Source: Pristionchus mayeri (taxonomy: Eukaryota; Nematoda; Chromadorea; Rhabditida; Neodiplogasteridae). From it: 64,000 nt of DNA. The position numbers and the translations under genes were made by a program. The notes beneath the pieces were generated by a model. That model was not told where the DNA came from, did no database searches, and worked only from the letters and a program-made list of their open reading frames with translations. The stretch is from positions 12,214,001 to 12,278,000 of the forward strand of contig BTRK01000001.1 in assembly GCA_036245805.1 (NCBI GenBank), given 5' to 3'. Below are positions 35,307 to 46,581 of this stretch, in pieces; within the stretch, counting starts at the first letter, position 1, and each line of letters opens with the position of its first letter.

Positions 35307-35755
35307 GTGCCCATTACGCCTCGTAGATGGTCCACTTCTGGTGGTATACAACACAAAATAGATAAAGATATATGGCACTTTTTCAGCATGATTGACAATT
35401 GTTTGCAGATTTCATAAAGCGGTCGCTGACAATTTCCGGATGCGTGCTGATTCTTTTCCTTACTCTCAAGCTAATCATGTTGTAAATTCCAACGTAGCAT
35501 AAAAACATTGTATAGTGGTTGAACAAATTTGCCTCAAATGCTTAATGTTTAGTCATAGCAAGTCGAGAAACAATTGAAAAAATATATTCTCTGAAGTGTA
35601 TTATGACGGATTTAGACGGAGTATAAACCCAATTATTGCCCGGGATTAGACGAATGGATTCATAGGTAAAGTAAAGTGAATCGCCTTCGAGCACTGTTAT
35701 CGATCCCTCCATTCCACAAATACTATTTCTCTCTTCATGGCAATACAATAATTTA

Positions 35756-38700
35756 TCATACAATAATAAGGATCGCAGCAACAACAGAAACAGACAACGG
35801 AAGCGAGAAGCCACTGGACGTCGTGGTGATTTCAATTTTCGGAGTAGTAGATGCCGAACTTCTCGTTGGGATGGCGGCTGATGTCGTGGTGACCTCAGCT
35901 ACCTAGATGCGCTTCCTTGGACCGATACTATGTCGGATGATCACCGTTGAAGGATAACTTTCCGGATGATAACCAATAAAGGGACATTTCTGCATAACTT
36001 TAATATAAGAATTTCTAACTTTGGATTAGCATCTCTTCAGTTAGCTCTCACACTGGACAAACTCTATTCTATACCGGCCGCTTTCGCTAGTACCTATAAT
36101 AGTATTTTTATATTTTATTATTAGTTTTTATTATTAGTTTTATCCGTACCGGTGAAGTAGTGACGAAGTCCAGCTGCACAGCCCAACTAGCCGCTGTTGT
36201 CTTTCGATCCCATTGAATTGCGATTGCGAATTGGAAGGGAGCCTCTTCGAATTTTAACTGGCGAGTGAGCGTGTCGGTGCCGAAGAAACTGTAAAGTAAA
36301 TAATATTCATCTTAGAGACTAGGGTCGCGCAAGGGCACTACACCGGTTGGATGAGAACCAATAAATGAACCCTTCGGTAGGGCTTTCACAGGTGCATTTT
36401 TGGAACTATGGGAACCTACTACGAAAATGCGAGAGAAGGGTGCTTTTTTTGGTTCTCATCCGTTGGGTTCTCATCCGACCTAGTGCCCGTTCAAGACACT
36501 GCTAGGCAGTGCCAATTTGGGCGGATATGCAAAGAATTTGTTAAAAAACTCGTTTTAAAAGCCTATAGCATAAATTCTTGCCTTTTTAATTTCATAATAT
36601 CAACGAAAAAAATCACTCTAGTGGAATCTTGTCAACTTGAAGGTGGACCGTCTCGTCTTGGGTGACTTTATCATATACAGCGTTGATGTCAAGACTGTAA
36701 ATAACAAATATATTATTGTGAATTTGTTTAGATTAGTGTGATATTTTTTGCAGATATATCAGTACTAGGGATGACAGAGCAAGCCGGCTTGGATGATCTT
36801 CCTTGCCAGCTATGCCATTAAAACACCATCTCTAATCAGTACACAAACCTGTTTGCAGAGATTATGAATGCGTCATCTAATTTCGTAGTCGATGATGAGT
36901 ACGACTGCCCGCTGGTGTATGAGCACCCAACGTAGCCTGCTAGTGGCATACAATCATAATTGTCCACGCCGGCAGCGACCCCCTATTCATGGTTAAGCAC
37001 TCCCTTCCTCGATTTAGGGGGGTAGTGCTCAACCATGAATCGTCATGGTCTGAAAACACCTCGCCGCCAGTGTTGGGCAACTATGTATGCAATTCATCTC
37101 AAGTATTTTGCATGGAAATGTTCGGGAATTCTAGCAAAGTTTAATATGATCTTAGGCATTCAGAATTTACAAAGGGAAAACAGTACCCGGAGATGAGTAG
37201 ACGGTGGACGATCGGGAATTCTTCGAGACATAACCATCTAAAGTAATGCTAAGTGTGAAAATAATATAAAAAACTAGTAACAATGCAACAACTCCCAAGA
37301 TCCTACGTCGAATTCCCATCGAACTGTGATCCGTTTACGTTTTGTCCGCCGACCTAAACATACCAATATTCCAAGAAATCAATATGGATTTTCCGGCTCC
37401 GGCCTTCTTGAAATCAATAGTCGCCATGGGCGAGTTGACAGCAAAGTCCGTATTGTGCATTGAAGAAGCGGAGCTGAGAAAAATAGTTGCTAACCTTCAA
37501 ACTGAACGATATTGTGCAAAATTTGGTCTTTCAAAACGGTCTCAACGAAGCCAAATTAGCCTAAACGAAACGTACATCGCTTCGAAAACAGGACGGCAAC
37601 CGGTCAATGCGTCGTAGCCGGCCGCATACACCGACGGGAGAACATCCTGAATAGTTTACACTCAGTGCAACACAGCGTTCGTAATTTGGGTCACCGTATA
37701 TTCAATACAAAAATAGATTATTTGGAAAGGAGTCGTTACGATTCACAGATCTTGAAGCAGGATCCTCAGAAAAAATGCGCCCGGTTGAAATATGTTTCAA
37801 ATAGGTAGAGAACTCTCATCAAGTCGCGTGCTCTCTCTCTAGTTGTCTGTGCGTTAGGGTCAACTTTGAAAGCTTTTATGGAACCATAACTCAATTCAGA
37901 ATAGAGATTTCAAAGGTGGAATTTCATTTGAGTTACGGTTTACGATTGTCTCGAAACAGCCATGCCAGTTTGTCCTAGCTAGTTTTGCTGACAGTCTGGC
38001 TTTGATTTTCCAGTCGTTAGAGAGCAAATGTATTGCATTCAATTGATTAAAGGTAAAGGTAAAAGGTAAAGTTGTTATGCATTTACACGCTAGAGCGGGC
38101 TATGCCACCCCATCGTGTATGTGACAACTAAGTCTTATCCTAAAAAACCAGTGGCCTGTTGCGAGACTTCAAACCGCCCGTGTTGTGTACACGTGGTTGG
38201 GGAGTTCCTTATAGTGATTAATTGCCTAGAATATGTACCGACCGAGTAGTAGAGTTCGTAATTCGGGTCACCGCCTCTTCATTTTGAACGTTCTCTCGAC
38301 CGGTCGAATGGCGAGAGAGTGTGCAGAATGAAGAGACCGTGGTTTCATTTCTCGAACTCTACCGAGTAGTCTCCGCCAAAGGACGCGAAGCGTACGACGC
38401 CACTTGACGAAAGCGCGGTTAGTAGAGTGTCGTTGGTGGGCTTGAAGGAGAAATTCGTATTCGACATCAGGTAGACCACTTTCGTGTTGTAGTTAGCTGT
38501 AAATATGCACTTGGTGTCGTGTTATTAAACGATTTCTTTGCCGTACGCTGCATGATTAGAGGACTAATTTTAAAAAGCTAACCTGCTCCCTTCGCGACGA
38601 CATAGAGGAGAAAGGCGGGATTGGCGGCACCCTCATTTTTGAGTGTGTACAGCGCACTGTTTCCCTGTTAAATTGTGTTATTTATTTCGCAATAATGCGA

Positions 38701-39367
38701 TCACAATAAATCTAGATTGCATAAAGTATTGATCAATGATTACAGGAATTGATCGGGTTTACCGGTAGTTCGAAGACATTGCCCATTTTGAGATTGGTGG
38801 GTCCATCAAACTGTAATTCATGCTCAATCCGTGCAACTTGACTTCTGTCCATTGCTGATTCGCAAAAGGACGGATACATTTAGCACGAGAATGACAAACG
38901 TTTGTCTCACCTCGCATGCTTCTTGCCCGCACTGTCCAGGATCAGGATCTTATCATTCCGGGTAGGAGAGTAGACACGGCAACCAGCGTAGCAGCGGAAT
39001 GTTGTCTGAACTAGGCAGTATTTCACATGATATATCAAAGGCATGACGCCTTAGTTATCGGACGACCTCGGGAATGTTATTATTTCCAAACACCTGGCAA
39101 TTCCAAGTTTTCATGCAATCATAAATGAACAATATATATTACAATTAGACTCATATTGTTCAGGCTTTTGATATTTAGAACACATATCTAAACTTCTTTA
39201 CAATTTCTTCTCGAATATGAAAAGTCGAATTTCACAATTCCCAATAATTTTACCGTATTTATTCCGCGCAGGTCCACATCGTCGATCACTTCCGAAGCGG
39301 GGAAAGTAAGCCGGGACTCGGCGATGGATGCCACCACGGCGAGAAGGAGAACACACGTCGTTATCAT
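35756..39367 (-). CDS. Family member A: secreted, probably GPI-anchored surface protein (complete)
   Basis: Eleven minus-strand exons: 39254-39367, 38911-39005, 38763-38844, 38583-38664, 38363-38496, 37576-37646, 37364-37473, 36849-36936, 36617-36694, 36150-36288 and 35756-35893. They total 1131 nt in one open frame, 376 residues. Layout: signal peptide (VLLLAVVASIAES) and ASEVIDDVDLRG; C-x3-C module (RCYAGCRVYSPTR); KMGNVFELP; FLLYVVAKG; NYNTKVVYLM; VYAAGYDALTGC; SPMATIDFKK; GYVGCSYTSGQSY; LDINAVYDKVTQDETVHL; FFGTDTLTR..SWAVQLDF; then a Thr/Ser-rich stalk and hydrophobic C-terminus (VSVVAAILIIV) fitting a GPI signal. Function unknown; I did not recognise a named domain. Exon 3 uses an acceptor 34 nt upstream of the paralogue position to stay in frame. 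An H1 MITE sits exactly at the exon-5 donor. Confidence 0.85.
36333..36487. mobile_element. GGGCACTA-type MITE in a gene A intron
   Basis: GGGCACTACACCGGTTGGAT ... CGTTGGGTTCTCATCCGACC then TAGTGCCC. The most complete copy of this family. It lies between exons 36150-36288 and 36617-36694. Confidence 0.75.
36956..37086. mobile_element. MITE, TTGCCCACGCCGGCGG termini, copy 2
   Basis: AATTGTCCACGCCGGCAGC ... CGCCGCCAGTGTTGGGCAAC, sister of 30298-30433. It is in the gene A intron next to the Y-V-G-C exon, the same relative place as copy 1 in P0 although the genes are on opposite strands. Confidence 0.75.
37677..37710. mobile_element. H1 hairpin MITE, single arm
   Basis: GTTCGTAATTTGGGTCACCG without the complementary arm. 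Remnant in a gene A intron. Confidence 0.6.
38250..38361. mobile_element. H1 hairpin MITE at the gene A exon-5 donor
   Basis: TAGAGTTCGTAATTCGGGTC ... CTCGAACTCTA flanked by CCGAGTAG on both sides (8-bp duplication). On the minus strand the original donor TACTCG/gtcggt becomes TACTCG/gtagag: the g comes from the target duplication and the following bases from the MITE. Confidence 0.92.
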
Positions 39368-40747
39368 ATTTCCCGACGCGATTCCACTCCTGGAAAGACA
39401 GAATATGCATTATAGAAATGTTTTCGAAAGACCACATCAATCACATATAAAATCAGATTCGCAATTGCTTCAGCGCGATGGTTATAAAACTGTGAAATAA
39501 TGAATTACATGATGAATGTGAAAGACACGCTTTACAAGATATCATTATAATAGGTCACGGTCATATTTGGCGTCCTGATTAAACCCAGAACACTTTTGGG
39601 AACTGCACGAACGGAGAAATTTGTATTTTATTTGTATTTATCCTATACCACTAGGGTGCTTCGGCAAGTGCAGACTGTGCGTGAAATGGGGTTGGGAGGA
39701 GGTGAGAAGGGGGTCGATCTTCCGAATTCTGTCGTTCAAGAGAGGAGAGGGGAGGGTGCCTCGTGAGCGGGAGGAGTGACCGCTTGTCCAATGTATAGGA
39801 ATAGCTAATGTGGGAAATGCAACGAATACAGCGACAATGAGGTCAATTTTCGCGAACTTGGGGCCTTTGACGGGCATTAATTGTAGTTAACCGAATTATA
39901 ACTGCGCAATGCAAAAAAATTGGTCGAAAAACTTTTTAAAAAACTGTCACACAATTTAAGGAGGGGGGGTGAGGTTCAGACTCGAATCATGGGGTGGGAT
40001 GTGCATCAGGTGTGGGACAAGTTCGAAGCACTCATGGGTGGAAACGGGGAATGTGGACGGCACGTCGCACAAGTTTGGAGATGAACAGTTGAATTTTAGA
40101 CAGCCTCACTATGTCGCTTTTATACTGGAGCTCTCCCATTATAAAAGTATTATTTGTGACTCATCAGAACCGCCTGCTGATATTTCCGATGACGGGAGAA
40201 TGGTGTCAAATAGGTTCCTACAAAAGATTTTTAACCCAAAATTCGCCGTTGACAGGTTGTTTTTACCATATTTCTACACGAAATTGCAAAATCGTCGATC
40301 AGAAGTGAGAAAACATTATTGCGGGTATTTCCATGTAAATTAAAACAGTATTAGTTGTGATTTTTTGATCTTATCTGTTTTAGCGATCACTGATCACTAT
40401 TCCACGCTATCAATCGTCTCGAGCACGGCACATCTAGAGCTCAGGCGAGCTTCACGCTCATATAAGTGTTCCTGTGCCTTTTGGATTCGCTATTGATGAC
40501 ATGTATCGGTTGTAGTTGTATCATACCTTCATATATTCCGAAATGGTCAAGGATTTCTTAGAGTTCCCGACTTAGAATCTCGCAGCGTTACTATAAATCA
40601 GTTATAGACACATCGAGAGCCGTCTGCTGACATTTCCGATGACGGAGGAATGGTGTCGGGTTTCTCATGCCTTGTTAACTATTTGATGATTGCAATTCAG
40701 AGGGTGAAAACGTGCAAACATTCACCATCACACATCCGCACACTAGA
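39368..40747. other. Upstream of gene A, no supported gene
   Basis: No splice-supported exon on either strand. A block around 40155-40215 (CCGCCTGCTGATATTTCCG) recurs at 40615-40665 (CCGTCTGCTGACATTTCCG), a diverged local direct repeat. The block 40340-40510 is a dispersed repeat also present at 47770-48010. Confidence 0.45.
40340..40510. repeat. Dispersed repeat, empty site of an H3 MITE
   Basis: TGATCACTATTCCACGC ... CGTCTCGAGCACGGCACATC matches 47790-47990, but here the CTCGAGCA occurs once and no hairpin is present. Confidence 0.75.
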
Positions 40748-40751
40748 CTGA

Positions 40752-40848
40752 GCGAGCAATCGTCTGACTCTCTTCAGTTTCCACGCTCTCTCGTCTCTCT
40801 GACCGGCGAGAGAGCGTGCAAACTGAAGAGAGTCAGACGATTGCTCCC
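40752..40848. mobile_element. Palindromic hairpin MITE, family H3
   Basis: GAGCAATCGTCTGACTCTC ... GAGAGTCAGACGATTGCTC with core CACGCTCTCTCG..GACCGGCGAGAGAGCGTG. The core is shared with family H2. Confidence 0.9.
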
Positions 40849-40934
40849 CTGAGCGGTCATGTGAATCACTTTTCGTGCTGATGTTTGATTTCCTTCATGT
40901 TTTCACGATGATTTATGATTTATTACAATATATG

Positions 40935-41890
40935 GGAAGATTCGTGCGAGAATCGACCCCGCCGCGGCGGTAGGAATCGAGTTTGTCCTATCCTGAAGCA
41001 AATTTGGTGAAAATTACTTCAAATGACGTTCTTTCAAACCGTGTCGTCAGAATGTCGAGTTCTGTCGCCATCGTCGAGATTCAGAAGGCCAAAGATGGTA
41101 CTATCACTTTTCGAGAGTCAAATCGCGCTCACTTAAAGGAGGAGTAAACTCAAAATTCAATTTTTGAAGTTATCATATGCACTGCCTAGAGCTCCACAAC
41201 GGTAAGAAGCTCCGAAATTTTCACATTGATATCTCCATTCCAAACAGAGTTTTAGCTAGTTGGCTGGGAGCCAGATCAGGGAAAGCTCAGGGAAGGGGGC
41301 GAGATAGCACGCGGCTTGAAGAGAGTGCGTCCCTAGGTGAAACATATTCCAACCGGTCGCGCGTTTGCATTTACCCCTCCTTTAAATGACTATAATTCCA
41401 TTTAAAATGAAGATGGAAGGCCGTTCTTTGTTCCAATGAAAGCTATCATCATGCGTTACAACTTTTACGTTGAGGTCATCATGAGGGGCTGTCGGGTATA
41501 CCAAAACTTTCGTAACTTTGGAAATCGTTTGTTTTGAGTTTTGAGTTTTCATGCGTACGTTGTAGTACATATAAGTGCCTCACTTCTCCCTAGAAATGAG
41601 CAAAAATTGGAGGTGGAAAAAATGGGGACACTTTCTTTCACTTTCACTTTCTTTCATAAAAAAACACTTTCGTGTTGCGACCCCAAAATGAGTTCTGGAA
41701 GTGAGTACTTCAGTACCTTCCATTGACATTATTTGTGTTCTCAATCGTCCAATAACATCCAAAAGAACATTTATGATTCCGCCTATAGTATAACACTGTT
41801 ATGGGCCATAAATGCTCACATCACCCAAAACTTGAAAATCGATAGTTTCACATATCCCAAACTTGAAAATCGATAGTTTCACATATTGGG
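40935..41890. mobile_element. Dispersed repeat E (copy 2, inverted relative to copy 1)
   Basis: Reverse-complement relative of 30778-32699 without the mariner. It is interrupted by a TTAAAGGAGGA-type MITE at 41131-41384. A short direct repeat (CCAAACTTGAAAATCGATAG, twice) lies near its right end at 41824-41885. Confidence 0.65.
41131..41384. mobile_element. TTAAAGGAGGA-type MITE (no tRNA-like part seen)
   Basis: CACTTAAAGGAGGAGTAAAC ... TTTACCCCTCCTTTAAATG inside repeat E. The interior lacks a clear B-box. Confidence 0.65.
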
Positions 41891-42207
41891 TGATGGGCCC
41901 TAATGCACCAAAGGGGTTACAAATGATGCAGAAATGTATCTCTAAACTATTCCAAGAAAAGAGGCATCTATAAATATGATTTTTTTTAAAATTCCGGCTG
42001 AAGTGTGTCCCACCCATAGGTACTCTAAGCGGTGGCACGCTTTCTTTGACCATACATTTTGTAATGAACTGTTTAATTTGTAATGAACATTAGCAGATAA
42101 AAGTGAGAACTTAAGCTACTATGCGATCGCATTAAATCGATGATTGACAAATCATCGTTTTAACAAATAATCGAACCAGATGAATATATGAGGTAGCGAC
42201 ATCGGCT

Positions 42208-42691
42208 ATCGGTAAATCCACGGAGAGAGTGGTTAGCAATGCTTCTCTCTAGGATCAACCGTCTCAGGGAATCGGCGATCCAAATTCGCTATCATACTGG
42301 ACATGGAATCATTTTATTTGAAGTGTACCTTTCACAGTAAACAAAAATGTATACGCATGTAGTTTGCCCGGATGACCTTATTTATACGGCTCTGTACCGT
42401 TTGGGGGGACAATCAAAGTGTTGATGGGCATATATCCACTGTAATTCTGATACGTCCACTGTATTTCTGATACGTCCCCTCCCCAACGGGACCGGAACCG
42501 ATCTGTCCCCCCAAACGGGACCGGAGCCGATCTGTCCCCCCAATCGGGTCCGGAATCGATCTGTCCCCGCAAACGGCACAGAGTCGCGAAATCGGTAAAT
42601 CCGAGGAGAGAGTGGTTAGAAATGCTTCTCTCTCGGATGAACCGTCTCAGAAAGTATTGGCGATCCAATTCCGCTATCATACTGGACAGTG
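42208..42691. repeat. Duplicated 100-bp block around a short tandem array
   Basis: The block 42208-42305 (GGAGAGAGTGGTTAGCAATG ... CTATCATACTGGACA) is repeated at 42595-42691. Between them, 42470-42575 holds about four 28-32-bp units (CGATCTGTCCCCCCAAACGG). No coding evidence. Confidence 0.75.
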
Positions 42692-42798
42692 AGAAAAAAT
42701 TTATACACATGCAGTTAACGATTTCCCCGGATGAACTTTTATCCGGTAAATATGAAAACAAATCGGACGCGTCAATTATTATTATTCAGTCGTTACAG

Positions 42799-42906
42799 CT
42801 AGAGTTCGAGAAGTTATACCACAGTTCATTATGGACACTCTCTCATACATCGATCGGTCGAGAGAGTGGGAAATGAAGACACGGTCAGCCGAATTTTGAA
42901 CTATAG
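42799..42906. mobile_element. Palindromic hairpin MITE, family H1 (diverged)
   Basis: TAGAGTTCGAGAAGTTATAC ... GAATTTTGAACTATA with core ACACTCTCTCATACATCGATCGGTCGAGAGAGTG cut short at one side. It directly abuts the stop codon of family member B (TAA at 42907-42909). Confidence 0.7.
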
Positions 42907-43076
42907 TTACAGCATCATCGCCATCAGTACGGAGACTACGCAGCTTACACCGGTGATAGTAATCGAACGAGAGCTCTTAGTTGTAGTCTGCACGTGTCCA
43001 GTGTCGCCACTGCTCATGACCTGTAAATTTGTGTTTTAATAACGAATAAATTGTAATTTGTTTGAATATATATATA

Positions 43077-44042
43077 TCACACGTATCACGAGTCAGTGGA
43101 TGAAAATACACCCCCACTGGGAACAATTTCCAACTTTTATTTTTTGATTTCGATCATATTATGGTGGAAGCATATACTAGAGCCAATTTACCGAAAAATT
43201 TGGGTCACATGTATCAGAGCCGTCATTTAGGAATTTTCCGGTCTCAGAACTGGCTCTACCGTATTTCAGCTCCCAGTTGCGCTACAGAAATGTCATTGGG
43301 CTCAAAGTACGCGGAAAAATATAAGGAACAACTTTCCTGTTTTGACTGAAACTGTATAACCAAAAATGGAAATGTTATTATTGAAAGCTCACAAATGAGG
43401 GGGAAAATAAATGTATTGGTTTTTTGTGAGGTACCTTCCCCCGGAATTTTATTGCTGAATATGAAAGCTGGAGTCCATATGCGATCATAAAAAATGCGAA
43501 ACTGGGTTTTGAGGTGACTCGACAGATGAGGTATCGCTCCAATGGATGAAAAGTCAGAAATTTGTGAACGAAATTTCCCTCGATTGCCTCTTAATTTGAT
43601 TTATAGTAATCAAAATGAGTGATTTGAGATGTTTCTTGTATAGGCGATGCAATTTCTGCTGAAAAACTCAGAGATCGACGATGTTCGAAAAATCGATTTT
43701 CACAACCTCCATTTTTTCCAAGTTTGTGCATTTATAATTAAGCACATTGAAACGTACATCCGTGATAAATAATTATTGTTTTTAGTAGGCTCCGACTAGT
43801 GTTCAAATATGATATAAGTGCGAGATATAGAGTTTCGAATCGTTCGTTTTCTTCACTCGAATATGCGTATCCGGCGGTGCAAAAACTAATCAAAATTTGC
43901 TTTCCGCTGAAATGTTGCGGTTACCGACCCACATTGAGCATCTACCATAATATGATCTTCCACCATAATATGATCGAAATAAAAATAAAAAAAGTTTGGA
44001 AATTGTTCCCACACACCTACACTGACTCGTGATGCCTGTGAT
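43077..44042. mobile_element. Foldback MITE, TATCACGAGTCAGTGG termini
   Basis: ACACGTATCACGAGTCAGTG ... CACTGACTCGTGATGCCTGTG with long imperfect arms. Same terminal type as 17950-19728. A broken end of the same family is at 44535-44600 (CACTGACTCGTGAAACCCGT). Confidence 0.75.
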
Positions 44043-44185
44043 GTATATTTTTAAAAAAATGTTAATAGCAATTTTGTTTTTTTTAAATAAAGAAGACTAA
44101 TACTGATCAGTCAAATTTCATGAAATTGGTCGTCAACCGAAAAACTTTTTTTTTCCTTTTTTTTTTACTTTTTTTTTTTTTTTTA

Positions 44186-44509
44186 CCTTTCTTGAAGCGG
44201 GAGAACCACTTATAGCAGAAGGGTATGGAGGGGGCGTCAGCTCCTTCCGACTGGGCCAGGGTAGAGTGGGCCTCATTCACGGATCGGCCAAGACGGTAGT
44301 AATGAAGTAAAACTGCTCGGAGATAGAGATGGGAGTCCATCACAAGAATCAATGTAGCAACTAGGAGACTGATTAAATCCTCTCACTACTCAACGTCAGA
44401 ATGATGCAATACATTGTTGACAAACAGATTGCGCGATCACTGCATTTGATCGCAAACTGACTTTTTTCCGAAGCATTATACGTTTTCCAAAACTTTCCGG
44501 ACACCCCAA
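44186..44509 (-). mobile_element. mariner remnant (5' part only)
   Basis: On the minus strand, GGGGTGTCCGGAAAGTTTTG and the first about 55 transposase codons (HLYLRAVLLHYYRLGRSVNE ... WFSRFKKG) match the element at 31262. It then breaks into a T-rich low-complexity tract (44138-44185), and the catalytic half is missing. Confidence 0.9.
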
Positions 44510-44988
44510 TACATACTATAATGATGACTAGATAGTGCACACTTTTTGCAAATTGTTCCCGGCCGCCTCCACTGACTCGTGAAACCCGTGATAAATATAC
44601 GCACCTATTGCCGAGCTGAGCTGAACGGATCTGTCCGATCCGGTCTTCTTGAAATCGATAGTCGTCATGGGAGAGTAGACTGGGAAGTTTGTGTTGGCCA
44701 TATACGAAGCTGACCTGAGAGTTTAGTTACAGCTAAGCAGAGGAAACACGTATTGTTACAAACGACGCCGTAAACTTTTAGCAGTTTTGAACTAACACAC
44801 ACAATATATTTTTAAATAACAATTGCTCAATTGCGTTGAATTTTGATACAAAATCAAAAAAATGATACAGAATTTTAAAAAAAACTGCTCACATCCCATT
44901 GAAAACGGGCCTGCAACCGATCAGTGCGTCGAATCCAGCTGCATATACAGCAGGGGGAGCGCCCTGAACGAATGAGAGTTTGAAAGCG

Positions 44989-45079
44989 TAACGGTCTGAC
45001 TCTCATCGATTTGGATACTATCTCGGCTCTCTAACCGATGAGAGAGTGTGCGGTTAGGAGAGAGCGAGACCATTGCTCG
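44989..45079. mobile_element. Palindromic hairpin MITE, family H3
   Basis: TAACGGTCTGACTCTCATCG ... GAGAGCGAGACCATTGCTC around CTAACCGATGAGAGAGTGTG. Diverged. In a member B intron. Confidence 0.7.
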
Positions 45080-45939
45080 TTTGAAACAACACTGAGCGAA
45101 TACTACGATATAGTCTTACCTCAGACGCTGTTCTCTAAATTACAATCACATTTACCTAAGTTGCCAACCATTCGGGTAAAATACTCATCTAGTAGGCATA
45201 CTTCCGAATATACGATAATACAAACCGAGAAATCTCCGCCAAAGTCGGAAAATCGAACAACCCCGCTTTGGGAGAGCACGGTCAGGAGTTTGTCATCCGT
45301 GGGCTTATAGGTGATCGTGTCTTGAGTCGTCAGGTAGAGCACTTTCGTGTTGTAGTTCACTGAAAATGTGCGAATTTGGGCACTTGTTGAGCATGTAAAC
45401 CATTTTTTATATGTTTTAATGCTATGTAGGCCTCATTCCGATGCAATCCCGGATTCAGAGTATACTACGATTTATATATTAATAGATGAATGAATAAGAT
45501 AACGTTTTCACTTACTCGATCCCTTCTCTACCGCGTAAAGGATAAATGAAGGATTTTCAGGGCCCTGGTTCGACAGAATGTAGGGAGCATCGTCCTCCTG
45601 AAGATTTCTGGTTTTTTTCACATATTTCGAGGAATATATCATATTATTTGGGTACAAATCAATAAATGGACCCTGATAGCATGGTTTATGAGGGGTTACC
45701 GGTAGTTCGAAGACTTGGCCCAGCTTCAGATTGGAGAGGTCCTTTAAACTGCACTAAAAACTCGTTTGAAACGTATTTCGTTGAAGTAATCAACTTTTGA
45801 AAAAGTGTTCTCACCTCGCCCTCTTTTGTCATCCTTCCCTGCATTGTCAAGGATGACGACGTCGTCGAACCGACTGGGAGAGTACACTCGGCAGCCGGCC
45901 ATGCAACGGAACGTGGCCTGTTGAGATTGTATTAGCAAT

Positions 45940-46053
45940 TAGTGATGCCAAATCGACGCGCGCGCTCTCCTCGTTTTACTCGCTCTCTCGCTCTGCCTGA
46001 CCGGCGAGAGAGCGTGGGAAACGAGGAGAGCGCGCGCCGATTTGGCATCACTA
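45940..46053. mobile_element. Palindromic hairpin MITE, family H2
   Basis: TAGTGATGCCAAATCGACGC ... GCGCCGATTTGGCATCACTA flanked by TTAGCAAT on both sides (8 bp, nTnnnnAn). In the first long intron of member B, close to its exon 2. Confidence 0.92.
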
Positions 46054-46480
46054 TTAGCAATCAAATAGAGATTCAAAAAAATGTTCTTCTTGCACAAGTC
46101 GTCCTGCTTAGCATCGGAATGCTCTCCTCAGACACATTTACAAATTTGGTTTTCACTATAAAAACGGGAACAGCAAAATATGCCAACCGTATTCTTTCCT
46201 CTCAGATCCACACTGTCCAGCACTTCCGACGTGGGGAAAGTAATTCGCGACTCGGCAATAGATGTCAATATACTAAGGATCAGGAAACGGACGACTGCCA
46301 TTTAGCACTGAAAAAAACATTGTGGAACAGTAAAATGTGAGGGAAATTTAGTTGCCGAGCTCACAAAATCGATTTTACAGCTTACAATTTTGTACAAAAT
46401 TTACAGCTGCCACAATAGAGGGAAGAGAAACGTGCAAGTCAAGCTTCGACGCGCCTTTTTGAAGCTAGTCTCTCCATTTG

Positions 46481-46510
46481 TTCCCTTATCAGATGACGCA
46501 TCGAGCGCAA
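46481..46510. promoter_or_regulatory. Composite GATA + TGACGCATCG motif upstream of member B
   Basis: CCCTTATCAGATGACGCATC, then GAGCGCAA, lies about 180 bp upstream of the member B start (46301). Nearly the same string recurs three times upstream of member C. CTTATC is a GATA-factor core and TGACGCA a bZIP-like half site. Regulation is inference. Confidence 0.45.
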
Positions 46511-46581
46511 TCGAACTTCTTTATCAGCGCAGACGCGTCGATGACAAAAGAATAGTGCCAAATATGTTCCTGCAATTGTTT

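Larger units (their letters stand above)
32976..35485 (+). pseudogene. Family member P2: N-terminal exons lost, frameshift
   Basis: Plus-strand exons: 32976-33109 (LLTILSSKYDSVRYNQFDGG), 33422-33498 (YPRIYSTGFDAVAEQDC), 33741-33847 (TVFSPISTVDYGDEG), 34295-34385 (YVGCPNVDSLYTH), 34599-34685 (LWVVVEADYGIAQENDALTL), 34800-34923 (IAVKWEKKAGSKDAFAMQID) and 35409-35485 (hydrophobic end ISGCVLILFLTLKLIML). Several lengths equal those in sister genes (134, 77, 107 nt). Damage: signal peptide and first modules absent; the exon at 34295 is preceded by AC instead of AG; the 34800 exon is out of frame after KYSK by one missing base; and H1 hairpin MITEs abut it on both sides. It is probably non-functional. 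With P0 (which lacks the last exons) it looks like the outer halves of two tandem genes. Confidence 0.75.
42907..46301 (-). pseudogene. Family member B: frameshift and three exons missing
   Basis: Minus-strand exons: 46188-46301 (signal peptide FLILSILTSIAES, SEVLDSVDLRG), 45815-45917 (FRCMAGCRVYSPSRFDDVVI), 45700-45750 (LKDLSNLKLGQVFELP), 45516-45597 (FILYAVEKGS), 45226-45359 (NYNTKVLYLTTQDTITYK), 44893-44963 (VYAAGFDALIGCRPVFNG), 44605-44714 (SPMTTIDFKKTGSDRS) and a last exon 42907-43020 (stalk VQTTTKSSRS, hydrophobic VSVLMAMML). Lengths match member A except exon 2, 103 instead of 95 nt, which throws the exon-3 frame out. The three exons for Y-V-G-C, L-D-I-N and the Q-L-D-F block are absent, and their place holds a foldback MITE and a mariner remnant; the last exon is then out of phase. 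Very likely non-functional. Confidence 0.78.

Noticed and set aside
39969..40343. 124-codon plus-strand ORF
   Set aside because: No splice or domain support, composition unlike the real exons, and part of it repeats locally; treated as chance.
45942..46340. 132-codon plus-strand ORF
   Set aside because: It runs through the H2 hairpin MITE and opposite the first exon of member B; shadow reading.
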